Assembly: GCA_016715105.1 (NCBI GenBank) | Contig: JADKBO010000003.1 | Span: forward strand, 248,001-312,000 | Direction: 5' to 3' | Length of the DNA: 64,000 nucleotides | Source: Saprospiraceae bacterium | GTDB lineage: Bacteria > Bacteroidota > Bacteroidia > Chitinophagales > Saprospiraceae | Part shown: positions 9,453-18,681 of the stretch, in pieces | Position numbering within the stretch: position 1 is the stretch's first letter | How the letters are laid out: each line of letters begins with the position of its first letter | Made by a program: the position numbers and the translations under genes | Notes under the pieces: model-generated | What the model was told of the DNA's origin: nothing | Databases searched by the model: none | What the model saw: the letters and a program-made list of their open reading frames with translations, nothing else

Positions 9453-9487
9453 AAAAGAGCTGCATGTGAATCATATGCGGCTCTTTT
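9453..9487 (+). terminator. Terminator or attenuator between GH10 and GH29
   Basis: AAAAGAGC and GCTCTTTT form a stem around a 19-base loop that can pair further (TGCAT with ATGCG), followed by T-rich sequence. It lies 65 bases after the xylanase stop and 22 bases before the GH29 start, so it may end the GH10 transcript or partially attenuate read-through. Confidence 0.7.
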
Positions 9488-9509
9488 CTATTTGAAATCG
9501 GCCACAAAA

Positions 9510-11615
9510 ATGAGCTTAATGAGGAAGTGTAGTTGTTTTAATCTCCTGTCAATGCTGCTGTTGAATTTTTGTTTATTGGCGCCAACTTTTGGTCAAATAA
9601 ATTCTCCACAACCAGTGGGACCAATTCCATCAGTCAATCAAATGCGTTGGCAAGAAATGGAGTTTTATGCATTCGTACATTTATCTGTAAATACTTACAC
9701 AGACATGGCCTGGGGCTTTGGAGATGAAAATCCAAATATTTTTAACCCTCAGGACTTGGATTGCAGACAATGGGCAAAAGTTTGTAAGGATGCTGGAATG
9801 AAAGGCATCATCATCACAGCAAAACATCACAGTGGATTTTGTCTTTGGCCATCAAAATATACAGATTATTCTGTAAAAAATGCACCCTGGAAAAATGGTA
9901 AAGGTGATATTGTAAAAGAATTGGCCGATGCTTGTAAGGAATACGGTTTGAAATTTGGCGTTTATCTTTCTCCTTGGGATAGAAATCACCCTGATTATGG
10001 GAAACCAGCATACATCACCTATTTCAGAAATCAATTGACAGAATTACTCACTAATTATGGAGATGTTTTCGAAGTTTGGTTTGACGGAGCAAATGGTGGG
10101 ACTGGTTATTATGGCGGGGCCAATGAAAATCGTACAATAGATCGAACAACGTATTATGATTGGGAAAACACTTACAAGTTAGTGCGTCAATTGCAACCAG
10201 AAATTGTCATTTGGAACGATGGCGGAGATCGAGCTGACCTTCGGTGGGTAGGCACAGAATCAGGTTATGTTGGTGAAACCAATTGGAGCTTGCTCAATGC
10301 TACTGGCGATGTTCCAGAAGACATGCTCAGACATGGATTGGAAAATGGGGATTCTTGGGTGCCAGGAGAAGTCAATACTTCCATCAGGCCAGAGTGGTTT
10401 TACCATGCCAAAGAGGATGCGAAAGTAAAAAAACTACCTAAGTTGATGGACATCTATCACCATTCCATTGGTCGTAATGGCACACTATTACTTAATTTTC
10501 CCATCATGCCTAATGGTTTGATTCATGAGTTTGATATCCAGTCAATCAATGAATTAGCTGGTGCCCTCAAAGTAGCCTTTGCAAAAAATCTAACGAAAAA
10601 AGCTAAAGTTTCGACTAGCAGTTTTCGGTCTAAACAAAGTAATTTTGATGGAATGAAAACCATTGATGGTGAGAAAAATACTTACTGGGCACAAGACGAT
10701 GGCGTTACAACAGCCAGTCTTACTCTCCAACTTTCTAAAAAACAAACGTTCAATCGATTTTTAGTACAGGAATTCATCCAACTTGGTCAGCGCGTCAAAG
10801 CATTTACTGTTGAAGCATGGGTTGATGGAAAGTGGAAATTGCTGGCAAAGGAAACAACCATTGGTTACAAACGAATATTGAGATTACCGACGGTATCTTC
10901 TTCAAAGGTAAGATTTTCGATTTTGGATTCCAAAGCTTGTCCTTTGATCTCCAATATTGAAGTATACAATGCGCCACAAATTTTGGCCCCTCCTCAAATC
11001 ATGAGGACTCAATCGGGCGAAGTTTTACTCAAAGCTGCAGACCCTGAATCAGAAATTTATTATACACTTGATGGAAGTCAACCAAAAAAAGGTGGCTTGA
11101 AGTACAAGGGTCCTATTAAAACCAGTGATGGGAGGGTAAAAATCAAGGCATTAGCGTATGATGGTCAAACTGGTAAAGTAAGTGATGTAGGTGAAGAACA
11201 ATAAGACATCAGTAAAAGTAAATGGGAGATATCAAATATTGCTGATACTGCGGCATATCAAATGCTGGATGGAGATTTTAACACCGCATGGCAAGGGCCA
11301 AATAAGTCTACTTTTGAAGTAGTCATCAACCTTAACGAGACCATTGATTTATTGGGATTTAAATATTTACCTCCGCAACACTGGTGGGAAGAAGGAAATA
11401 TCATCACCAATTATCAAATTTACATATCGAATGATGGAATAAATTGGGGATTGACCAAAGAGGGAGAATTTGCAAACATAAAGAATAATCCAGTATGGCA
11501 AAACATACTTTTTGATAAGCCTACTGTTGCTAAATATCTCAAATTTGTATCTACGAAAACTGTGAATGTTGAATCCCGGGCTGCTTGTGCAGAATTTGAT
11601 GTCATTACTAAATAA
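9510..11615 (+). CDS. GH29 alpha-L-fucosidase-type enzyme with C-terminal CHB_HEX and F5/8C domains, in-frame stop
   Basis: ATG at 9510 gives a signal peptide (FNLLSMLLLNFCLLAPTFGQ). The GH29 barrel follows, with AKHHSGFCLWPS, GVYLSPWDRN and the nucleophile region VFEVWFDGANGG. Residues ~375-490 look like an F5/8 type C (discoidin) domain, then comes a short chitobiase C-terminal-like domain (IYYTLDGSQP). TAA at 11202-11204 stops the frame, but the same frame continues without another stop to 11615 and encodes a further F5/8C domain (WQGPNKSTFEVVI to ACAEFDVITK). So a nonsense change or error splits off the last domain. The enzyme likely removes L-fucose or L-galactose from side chains. Confidence 0.88.
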
Positions 11616-11618
11616 ACC

Positions 11619-11657
11619 AAAAAAGCGTGAATAAACTGTATTTATGCACGCTTTTTT
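11619..11657. terminator. Bidirectional terminator
   Basis: AAAAAAGCGTG and CACGCTTTTTT form an 11-bp stem around 17 bases, with A and T runs on both sides. It lies between the convergent GH29 gene and the small outer-membrane protein gene and can stop transcription from both. Confidence 0.85.
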
Positions 11658-11683
11658 GAAGACTGGATTGATTGTGAATTTAC

Positions 11684-12160
11684 TTAAAATGTAAATCTCA
11701 CTGCAAATCCACCCCATCCTCCACTGAATCCATCATAATCTCCAAATTCATAAGAAGGTTGCCAGTCTGCTGATATGTTGATGGGAATTCCTTTGAATTT
11801 ATAATCCAAGCCCAATACGCCATCTACACCAACTGTTCTGCTGCCTTGGAAAAATCCGGTTTTATAAAAGGCTACGTGGGCTCCAGGTCCAACATACCAT
11901 CTCAAACCTCCTGGATTTCCAATCTCTCCATGATATTCATATAAAGCCGTCAATCTTGATCCCCGTTCGTAAAAATATCCAATGAACTCAAATGCATTGG
12001 CATAACTTACGAAATGTTTGAGGGTAATACCAGTAGGATAAAATTTGGCACCAATAGCGGTGGAATAATTATTGCTTACGTCCTGAGCTTTTAAATTTTG
12101 ATTGGAGATAAATACGATCATGCCCATCAATAAAAACAATCTGACTATGCTTTTTTTCAT
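11684..12160 (-). CDS. Small outer-membrane beta-barrel-like protein
   Basis: A 158-residue protein starting at MKKSIVRLF (ATG at 12158-12160) with a signal peptide ending at LKAQ. The mature part alternates hydrophobic and polar residues in short strands, with many Gly and aromatic residues, and ends in FAVRFTF. A terminal Phe is usual for outer-membrane barrels. It resembles the short barrel proteins common in Bacteroidota, but no family function is recognised. Convergent with GH29; no evident role in xylan use. Confidence 0.65.
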   Translation of the reverse strand: MKKSIVRLFLLMGMIVFISNQNLKAQDVSNNYSTAIGAKFYPTGITLKHFVSYANAFEFIGYFYERGSRLTALYEYHGEIGNPGGLRWYVGPGAHVAFYKTGFFQGSRTVGVDGVLGLDYKFKGIPINISADWQPSYEFGDYDGFSGGWGGFAVRFTF

Positions 12161-12348
12161 TTTAATACCTTTAAAATAGATTAGTTCACTTTTTATAATC
12201 AAGCGACTTTTTACACCAGTACGCTCGCATATAATATCATGGCGTGAACGTGCAGGGTACTAGGCTTTGTTCATTAATATAAAACAAAGGCTGGTGCATA
12301 TACCAGAAATTATTGAGTATCGAAAGCAGCAAGGCCTTGGAGAAAATA

Positions 12349-12378
12349 AGAAAAGCCACCCCAAAGGACAGCTTTTCT
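12349..12378 (-). terminator. Terminator downstream of the SMP-30-like gene
   Basis: On the minus strand AGAAAAGC and GCTTTTCT pair around a 14-base loop and are followed by TTATTTT. It lies 33 bases after the stop of the SMP-30-like gene. The rest of 12203-12410 shows no gene. Confidence 0.65.
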
Positions 12379-12410
12379 CATCTAATCAAAATTGAGCATG
12401 AACGTTGGGA

Positions 12411-13427
12411 TTACTCAGATCCTTTCACATTCATCTTTACAGAATTGATGGCGTTTGTTGGACCAGTGATAAACAAGGTTTTGTTATCGGCTCCAGCAAA
12501 TGAGCAATTTGTTGCCCCAGCAATTGGAATGTTTAGGATGCGATTGCCGCTGGGGTTGAATGCTGTAATACCAAAACCGTTGCTGATGTAAACATTGCCT
12601 TTTTCATCCATGGCCATTCCATCACCACCCATAGCTGTAAATTTTTTAATGTTGGTCAGTGTGCCGTCTGCATTTACGTCAAATACCCAGGTACCACCCA
12701 TATTATTTCCTGCCCACTTGTTCACGTATAGTTTTTTACCGTCAGGTGTTCCAACCACTCCATTTGGCCATGAATCTGCTTCCCATTCTGCCATTGTTGT
12801 GACTCTAGTCAAAGTTTTAGCACCTGGTGCAAGATAATAGACATGACCTCCTTTGCCAGTGGCTGCTTGTTCTGATCTCTTAGGTTCCCATGGCTGTTGG
12901 CGTGGATCTCCTGCGTCCCAATAACCTCTTGGAAATATAGGATCTGTAATGTACATACCTCCCGTAATTGGATTGATCCAAACGTCATTTGGGCCATTGA
13001 GTAACTTGCCGTTATAATCTTTTACAAGTATTTCAAATGTTCCATCTGGTTTGTATTTCCTCAACTCTCCTTTGTAATCTGCACACGTAATAAGATTTCC
13101 ATCTTTGTCAAAAGCCATACCATTTGATCTACCACAGACGGTGACAAATGTAGAAACTTTATTATCTGCTACCGACCATTTGTGAATTTTGTCATTTGGT
13201 TGGTCAGTAAAGAAAATATTTCCATTCTTGTCTTTTGCTGGACCTTCCGTAAAGCCGAATCCTTTGCCCAATTCAGTAATTCTTGCACCGTTGGCTACCA
13301 GCCGTGTCTGATCTAAAATACCATCTAGTGATGCTCCTACCTCCTCAGTAGGTATCACTTCATCCTTGTCACATGCAAAAATGGTGAAACCTATGATGAA
13401 CATGAGACCAATTAATTGTTTTTTCAT
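12411..13427 (-). CDS. SMP-30/gluconolactonase-like beta-propeller lipoprotein
   Basis: A 338-residue protein with a lipoprotein signal (GFTIFAC, Cys about residue 19). The mature part has the SMP-30/gluconolactonase/LRE pattern: FTEGPAKDKNGNIFFTD near residue 60, RSNGMAFDKDGNLITC, GPNDVWINPITGGMYITDP, PNGVVGTPDGKKLYV and GDGMAMDEKGNVYISN. The Glu, Asn and Asp that bind the divalent metal in this family appear present. Enzymes of this family open sugar-acid lactones. Here it would act in the periplasm or at the outer membrane. It is separated from the esterase run by about 930 bases and a terminator, so linkage to the xylan genes is only positional. Confidence 0.82.
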   Translation of the reverse strand: MKKQLIGLMFIIGFTIFACDKDEVIPTEEVGASLDGILDQTRLVANGARITELGKGFGFTEGPAKDKNGNIFFTDQPNDKIHKWSVADNKVSTFVTVCGRSNGMAFDKDGNLITCADYKGELRKYKPDGTFEILVKDYNGKLLNGPNDVWINPITGGMYITDPIFPRGYWDAGDPRQQPWEPKRSEQAATGKGGHVYYLAPGAKTLTRVTTMAEWEADSWPNGVVGTPDGKKLYVNKWAGNNMGGTWVFDVNADGTLTNIKKFTAMGGDGMAMDEKGNVYISNGFGITAFNPSGNRILNIPIAGATNCSFAGADNKTLFITGPTNAINSVKMNVKGSE

Positions 13428-13638
13428 TTGCTAATTTTTTTGATTTAGTAATTAATTAATAAGATTTAAAAAAGATGTTACAATGGAAATATGCAAGCAT
13501 AAATTCATAGGAATTTGAGTCCCTTTTTAGTGAATAAAAAGAGTTTTTTGTGCTAAATAATTAATTCCAAAACCTAATTTTCTAACAATAAATTAGCTGA
13601 TCTTTTTAGAACAAAAAGACAATTTAATCTATAAAATA

Positions 13639-13697
13639 TTTTATCGTAATAGCATGCCTATTACGATAAAATTATACCACCAATAACAGTGGTATAA
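13639..13697. other. Two adjacent strong hairpins in a long intergenic region
   Basis: TTTTATCGTAATAG (13639-13652) pairs perfectly with 13658-13671 around CATGC. The next base begins TTATACCAC, which pairs with GTGGTATAA (13689-13697). The 927-base gap 13428-14354 holds no convincing gene; the hairpins lie about 210 bases upstream of the SMP-30-like start and far from the T-run expected of a terminator. Confidence 0.6.
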
Positions 13698-14191
13698 AAA
13701 GAATGTGGCTTTAAAATTTGAACTTTTAACAATAAAACAAAAATAAAGAAATCATTTATACCAAAATACCAATATAATTCATTGAAAAATATTGTAAAGA
13801 GCTTCATTAAATTAATAATCTGACGTGTGCCCTCAATTGCTCCTTTTTAAATATAATATTTCATTTCCTAGCATTTGTAGTTATATAATTAAAACAAAAT
13901 TTGTCGATTCTATCAATAACTTACAATTCAAATTCTAAAATTTAATTCACAAAAACAAATCAAAATACCAACTATGAAAAATGGATGAATAATTGGTTAA
14001 TAATGCAAAGAATTGATTTTTCCAAACAACTAACTTGCGTTATCAAGGAGTTTGTTTTAATTCCGAAATTTGAAATAATAAATGAGACAGGTGCATTTCA
14101 CGACTTCTTATATTGGACGTTGGGATTTTGTCATGATTTTTGGAACCTTGGCCAAAAATCCCGCCAAAATCAAATTCTGGCTTTATTTTAA

Positions 14192-14245
14192 CCATGGACT
14201 TCATCCATGGCTATAAATATTTAACCCCTCTGGGTCCTCTGGGGT
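14192..14245. repeat. Dispersed hairpin element
   Basis: CCATGGACTTCATCCATGG is a hairpin like those at 2393 and 2683. It is followed by ACCCC...GGGGT (14224-14245) with CTCTGGG/CCTCTGG text between. Looks like a non-coding dispersed repeat rather than a gene. Confidence 0.55.
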
Positions 14246-14280
14246 ATTTAAAGCGAAGACTAAATATGCTCATAAAAAAA

Positions 14281-14321
14281 GGGCTTTGAAACAGGATTTG
14301 CTATCCTTTAATTCAAAGCCC
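14281..14321 (-). terminator. Terminator at the end of the esterase run
   Basis: GGGCTTTGAA and TTCAAAGCCC form a 10-bp stem around 21 bases. On the minus strand the stem is followed by a run of seven T (14274-14280). It sits 35 bases after the stop of the double CE1 esterase and probably ends the long minus-strand operon. Confidence 0.8.
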
Positions 14322-14355
14322 CATCTAAATTTGAGCTGAAGTAAATCCTGCGATA

Positions 14356-16285
14356 TTATTTAAAAAGCATAGGAGCAAATTTATACAAATCTTCCCTCCA
14401 TACTGGCCAAGTATGACCCCCTGGGCTAGTATAGTAATCATACTTGATGCCCATTTCTTTAAATTTTTCCATCATGATCTGACAATTATCATGCGCAATA
14501 TCTTCCTTTCCACCCATGGCAATCCAGAATGATTTAAGGTTGCTGTTGATTTTATCCTTGTTTGTTTTCATGAATTCGTATTGTGGAGCAGAAAGCTCCG
14601 TATTATTGGACCACCAACCAGAACTAAATACACCCAAATAATTGAACATCTCGGTATTTCTCACTCCTGCGTGTAAAGTCTGTAAACCTCCCATAGAAAG
14701 GCCAGCCAAAGCACGGTGAGCTCCGTCATTAATGGTTCGATAATTCTTTTCGACAAAAGGTATGATGGTATTTTTCAATTCACCTTCAAATTGGTTTAAG
14801 GCACCGATATTAAAGCCTGCAACACCGCCACCGCCACCAGTATTGCCATCCATCATGACGATGAGCATCGGTTTTGCTTCTTGTGCAGCTATGAGGTTGT
14901 CCATGATCAAATCAGTGTTTCCTTGGGTAGCCCAGCCTCTTTCATCCTCTCCTCCACCATGAAGTAAGTACATTACCGGATATTTTTTATCTACTTCGGT
15001 ATCATAGCCTGGAGGCGTATAAATATAGAATTTTTTCCAACCACCTCTTGTCATGACTCTTTTCATTCGGATGTCGCCATGTGGTACATCTTTCAATTCA
15101 TAAAAGCCGTCTCCTTTGAAAGGAATTTCAATACCACTTGCCATTCTACCCATTCCAAAAAAGGTCTCACTTGCTGGATCAACAACTGATACTCCATCAA
15201 TGATCAAAGAATAATAATGAAATCCAGGTCCAATGGGCTCGGTTGTGACCGTCCAAAATCCACCTGTATCCTTGACCATGTCATATTTTTTACCCAAATC
15301 TATTTGCATCTTTTTCGCATCAGGTGCTTTGGTTCTGAACATCACTCTGCTATCAGGTAATATTTGTGGGTACTGTGCTCTGCGTACATTGGTAGACGCA
15401 GGTAAACCAAGCAAACTGTATTTGTTGAATAACGAAGCATCTACAGGTTTGAACAACATTTTTGAAAACATATAAAGTCCATTCTTCCAAACCTTGAAGT
15501 CATGGACTCCTGGCTCTATGTAGAAGATGTGTGGTACATCATTATCTCTTAAATATTCACTGGTTCTTGTGCTGATATTGAGCAAACCATCTGCATCACC
15601 ACAAGAGATCCAAAGTAATTTGAGTTCTTTTGCTTTCGATGGGTCGGGTAATAATTCTTTTGGTGCTTTAGTATTTGGTGCAGATGAAAAACCACCTACC
15701 CAAGCAAAGGTGTTGATATTCCCCAGACCAAAATTCAGAGATTGACCGCCACCCATAGATAAACCGGCGATGGCTCTGTGTTCACGATCTGCAATGACAG
15801 GATACTTCTTTTCGACGTGCGGAATGAGGTCATTGAGCAAATCTTTTTCAAAAGGTGGCAAAAGCTTCTACCTTATCTCTCTCAAAGATGTTGCCAGTTG
15901 CGCGGTCATCTTTCATAGCACGGCCATTTGGCATGATCACAATCATTGGAGCAATTTTACTGTCGGCATATAAATTATCAAGTATGACCTGTGGATTTCC
16001 ACCATTTAACCATTCTTTTTCATCACCTCCGATGCCGTGTAATAAGTACAATACAGGATATTTTATCTTTTTGGAATATCCTGGAGGAGTATAAATCAGT
16101 GCCTTTCTTTTTACTCCTACTGTTTTTGATTCATACATAAATGAATCTAACTTGCCATTGCTAATGCCTGTTCTGATTTTGTCAAAACCTTGTGGCGCTT
16201 CTTTTTCAAACATCTGGGCGTTTGCAAAATTGCTAAGCATCATTATTGATACTAAGAACAACAGCCCTTTCATTCTCTTTAACAT
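14356..16285 (-). CDS. Double CE1 (feruloyl-esterase-type) protein, frameshifted
   Basis: Two frames (16285-15848 and 15861-14356) make one protein of about 642 residues with a signal peptide (SNFANAQ). The first CE1 domain reads KRKALIYTPPGYSKK, HGIGGDEKEW and the nucleophile elbow AGLSMGGGQ. An early-set (CBM48-like) linker domain follows (PDSRVMFRTKAPDAKKM), then a second CE1 domain with YIYTPPGYDTE, HGGGEDERGW, AGLSMGGLQ and the His in PGGHTWPVW. An extra base in the AAAA run at 15850-15853 (plus strand) splits AFA from FEKDLLNDLIP. CE1 enzymes release feruloyl or acetyl groups from arabinoxylan. It is the last gene of the run, 15 bases after the hydrolase gene at 16301. Confidence 0.9.
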
Positions 16286-16300
16286 TTTTAAAATTTCTAA

Positions 16301-17233
16301 TTATTTTATTAAATTATTTCTTTTCATCCAGCCAAACATTGGATCTATCCATTCCTTAAACCTAAAAATAAAACCATGATCGCCTTTTGGATAAATGTGC
16401 ATTTCTGTCTCCACTTTGTTTTTTCTGAGCATATCAAAATAATGAATGGTATTGTCAACATCTACTACTTTGTCATCCGCCGCATGTGTCAAATAAGCTA
16501 TTGGCGTTTCTGATGTAACTTGTTTTTCATTTGAAAATAAATTCACCAATTCGTCGCTTGGATTCAAGCCCAGTAAACTATTTCGTGACCCTCCGTGTGT
16601 AAGTTGTTTTTCCATAGTGATGACTGGATAGACCAAGATCTGAAAATCAGGTCTAAGACTGGTGTTTTCAGGATTGTCAATGTATGATTTATTAAAATGA
16701 GTTGCAACGGTGGAAGCTAAGTGTCCTCCAGCAGAAAAACCTACCACACCAACTTTCTTGGCATCAATACCCCACTCCGTATGATGCTCCCTGATGTATT
16801 TGATGGCTTGTTGTGCATCTTGCAAAGGAGCAATGGATTTATCTACCATCATGGAGTCATTGGGCAATCTGTATTTCAAAACAAAAGCAGTGATTCCCTT
16901 CTTTACAAATTCTTTTGCAGTTCCTACACCTTCACCTTGATAAACCACCACTCCATAACCACCACCTGGTATGATGAGCACCGCTGTACCATTAGCACTG
17001 TCTTTTGGGGGTTGGAAGACCTCTATCGATGGCATGAGCACTTTTCTGATCATACCACCTTGGCCAAGTTGTCCCATTTCTTCAGAATATTCAACCTTAG
17101 AGTTGGGAATACTTCCGCTATACAATTTTATTTCCTGTGCCTGCCCTGCTACAGTCAAACACATTAATAAAAATACCAATGGCAATTTGTGAATGGTAGA
17201 GGCAAACTGCATTTGTTCTAATTTTTTGTTCAT
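16301..17233 (-). CDS. Secreted alpha/beta hydrolase, xylan-esterase-like
   Basis: A 310-residue protein with an N-terminal signal (LVFLLMCLTVAGQAQ). It has the oxyanion-hole motif PGGGYGVV, a nucleophile elbow GFSAGGH near residue 170, the acid in THAADDKVVD and the His in PKGDHGF, a full Ser-Asp-His set of the fold-3 esterase type often called acetyl-xylan esterase in Bacteroidota. It differs from the CE1 proteins around it and lacks their CBM48-like domain. Probable role is deacetylation of imported oligosaccharides in the periplasm; substrate is inferred from context. A 200-base gap with a strong hairpin separates it from the preceding CE1 gene. Confidence 0.8.
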   Translation of the reverse strand: MNKKLEQMQFASTIHKLPLVFLLMCLTVAGQAQEIKLYSGSIPNSKVEYSEEMGQLGQGGMIRKVLMPSIEVFQPPKDSANGTAVLIIPGGGYGVVVYQGEGVGTAKEFVKKGITAFVLKYRLPNDSMMVDKSIAPLQDAQQAIKYIREHHTEWGIDAKKVGVVGFSAGGHLASTVATHFNKSYIDNPENTSLRPDFQILVYPVITMEKQLTHGGSRNSLLGLNPSDELVNLFSNEKQVTSETPIAYLTHAADDKVVDVDNTIHYFDMLRKNKVETEMHIYPKGDHGFIFRFKEWIDPMFGWMKRNNLIK

Positions 17234-17358
17234 TTTTTGAATAAAAGTGGTGTAAATTGAATTAAACTTGTTCTCTCTTGCTGCAGTCGTTATCAGTTTC
17301 TAGTGATTAATAATAGTCACCTTCGCGATTCCTGCCTTTAAAAATTCGCTTTGTCTTG

Positions 17359-17392
17359 TGTTGGACTGTCCAGTGTTTTGGACAGTCCAACA
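17359..17392 (-). terminator. 13-bp hairpin after the CE1 gene at 17434
   Basis: TGTTGGACTGTCC pairs perfectly with GGACAGTCCAACA around 8 bases, 42 bases past the stop of the CE1 gene. No strong T run follows on the minus strand, so it may be an RNA-stabilising or processing hairpin rather than a full terminator. Confidence 0.55.
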
Positions 17393-17433
17393 TAAGATTA
17401 TAGAATTTTATTCAACAGCACAAAGCTGCTTTA

Positions 17434-18612
17434 TTATTTTTTGAAAAGCAATGGAGCCATTTCGTATAAACCTCTTCTCCATGTAAGAAACTCGTGTGCA
17501 GTACCTTCAGAAATATAAGAAACAGCATTGAAACCAGCATTTTTAAGGTCTGTTGTTGCAGTTAATATTCCTTCTGGTCTCTCTTTGCTTCCGCAACTTA
17601 AAAATATCAATTTGACTTTTGATTTGTCAGTAATATCTTCAGGTTTGTATGTGCCACCACTTAGTAATCCAAAGTGAGAAAATACATCAGGTTTATTGAG
17701 TGTGATGGTTTTTGTTTCCATTCCTCCCATAGATAAACCTGCCATGGCACGGTTTGGTTGATTGGCCAAAGTTAGGAAATTGGCATCGATGTAAGGGATC
17801 AATTCATCAAGCAAAACAACTTGAAAAGCTTCAGCGACTGCGGTCATAGGGTTTGGTGGAGGAGGGCCAGCTGGTGCGTTTGTTGCTGGGGTTGCTGGTC
17901 TTCGGGCACCACCCATGCGTATACCATTGGTCATTCCATAAGTCATAACTATGATAAACGGTTTGATTTTGCCTGAAGCGATCAAATTATCCATGATCAA
18001 ATTTGCGTGACCTTGAGTTGACCAAGCGGTCTCATCTTCACCCCAACCATGTTGTAAATACAACACAGGATAACGCTGCTTAAGGTCTTTGCCATATCCT
18101 GGAGGCGTATAAACTAATGCTCTTTTAACAGATTTAGTGCTTGGTGATGGAAACAACACTTGAGAAACAAATCCATGCGGGACCTCTTTAAGCGCATAAA
18201 AATCTCTGTCATGTGCAGGAATTTCGATACCACTTTCCCAACGCGTAGAGCCATAGAAATTTAAAGTGCCTGGGTCATTAAATTTACCTCCATCGATTCT
18301 TACGTTGTAATAGTGGAAACCTTCATCCATAGGACCTTCTGTTGTCCCCATCCACGAGCTATCAGCTTGTTGAGTAAGCAAGGTTCCTCCTCTACCGCCA
18401 AGGCCAAGACTTACTCTGACGCTATCTGCTGTTGGAGCAATGATTTTGAATCTGGCATAACCTTGTGAATTTACTTGTGGGTAATCCTGATAAGGCTGAT
18501 TGAAAGTTGAGGGTTTGAAGTCCTCAATGATTGCCGGTGTGGCTTGTTGTGCAAAGCACGTGGCACTTGCGACGGTAAGTGCCAGACCAGTAACTAACGA
18601 TTTAACATTCAT
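17434..18612 (-). CDS. CE1 esterase with N-terminal CBM48-like domain
   Basis: A 392-residue secreted protein (signal ends ATCFAQ). Residues ~45-140 are an early-set/CBM48-like domain (GYARFKIIAPTADSVRV, FHYYNVRIDGG). The CE1 hydrolase follows with RALVYTPPGYGKD, LQHGWGEDETAW and the elbow AGLSMGGME; the His lies in EGTAHEFLTWRRGL. A Pro/Ala-rich insertion (about 240-260, PATPATNAPAGPPPPN) lies before the elbow and is absent from its neighbours. The GTAHEF active-site text and this loop set it apart from the three genes upstream and suggest another ester or leaving group. Likely feruloyl or acetyl esterase acting in the periplasm. Confidence 0.88.
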   Translation of the reverse strand: MNVKSLVTGLALTVASATCFAQQATPAIIEDFKPSTFNQPYQDYPQVNSQGYARFKIIAPTADSVRVSLGLGGRGGTLLTQQADSSWMGTTEGPMDEGFHYYNVRIDGGKFNDPGTLNFYGSTRWESGIEIPAHDRDFYALKEVPHGFVSQVLFPSPSTKSVKRALVYTPPGYGKDLKQRYPVLYLQHGWGEDETAWSTQGHANLIMDNLIASGKIKPFIIVMTYGMTNGIRMGGARRPATPATNAPAGPPPPNPMTAVAEAFQVVLLDELIPYIDANFLTLANQPNRAMAGLSMGGMETKTITLNKPDVFSHFGLLSGGTYKPEDITDKSKVKLIFLSCGSKERPEGILTATTDLKNAGFNAVSYISEGTAHEFLTWRRGLYEMAPLLFKK

Positions 18613-18681
18613 TATTGTAGTATTTTAACTGTGTGAATTATTTTTTGAAAAAATGATGTTTTACTTTTTGAAATAAATCTC

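Noticed and set aside
12313..12591. Plus-strand frame overlapping the SMP-30-like gene end
   Set aside because: Its C-terminal half is antisense to the propeller gene and its first half covers the terminator; no protein features.
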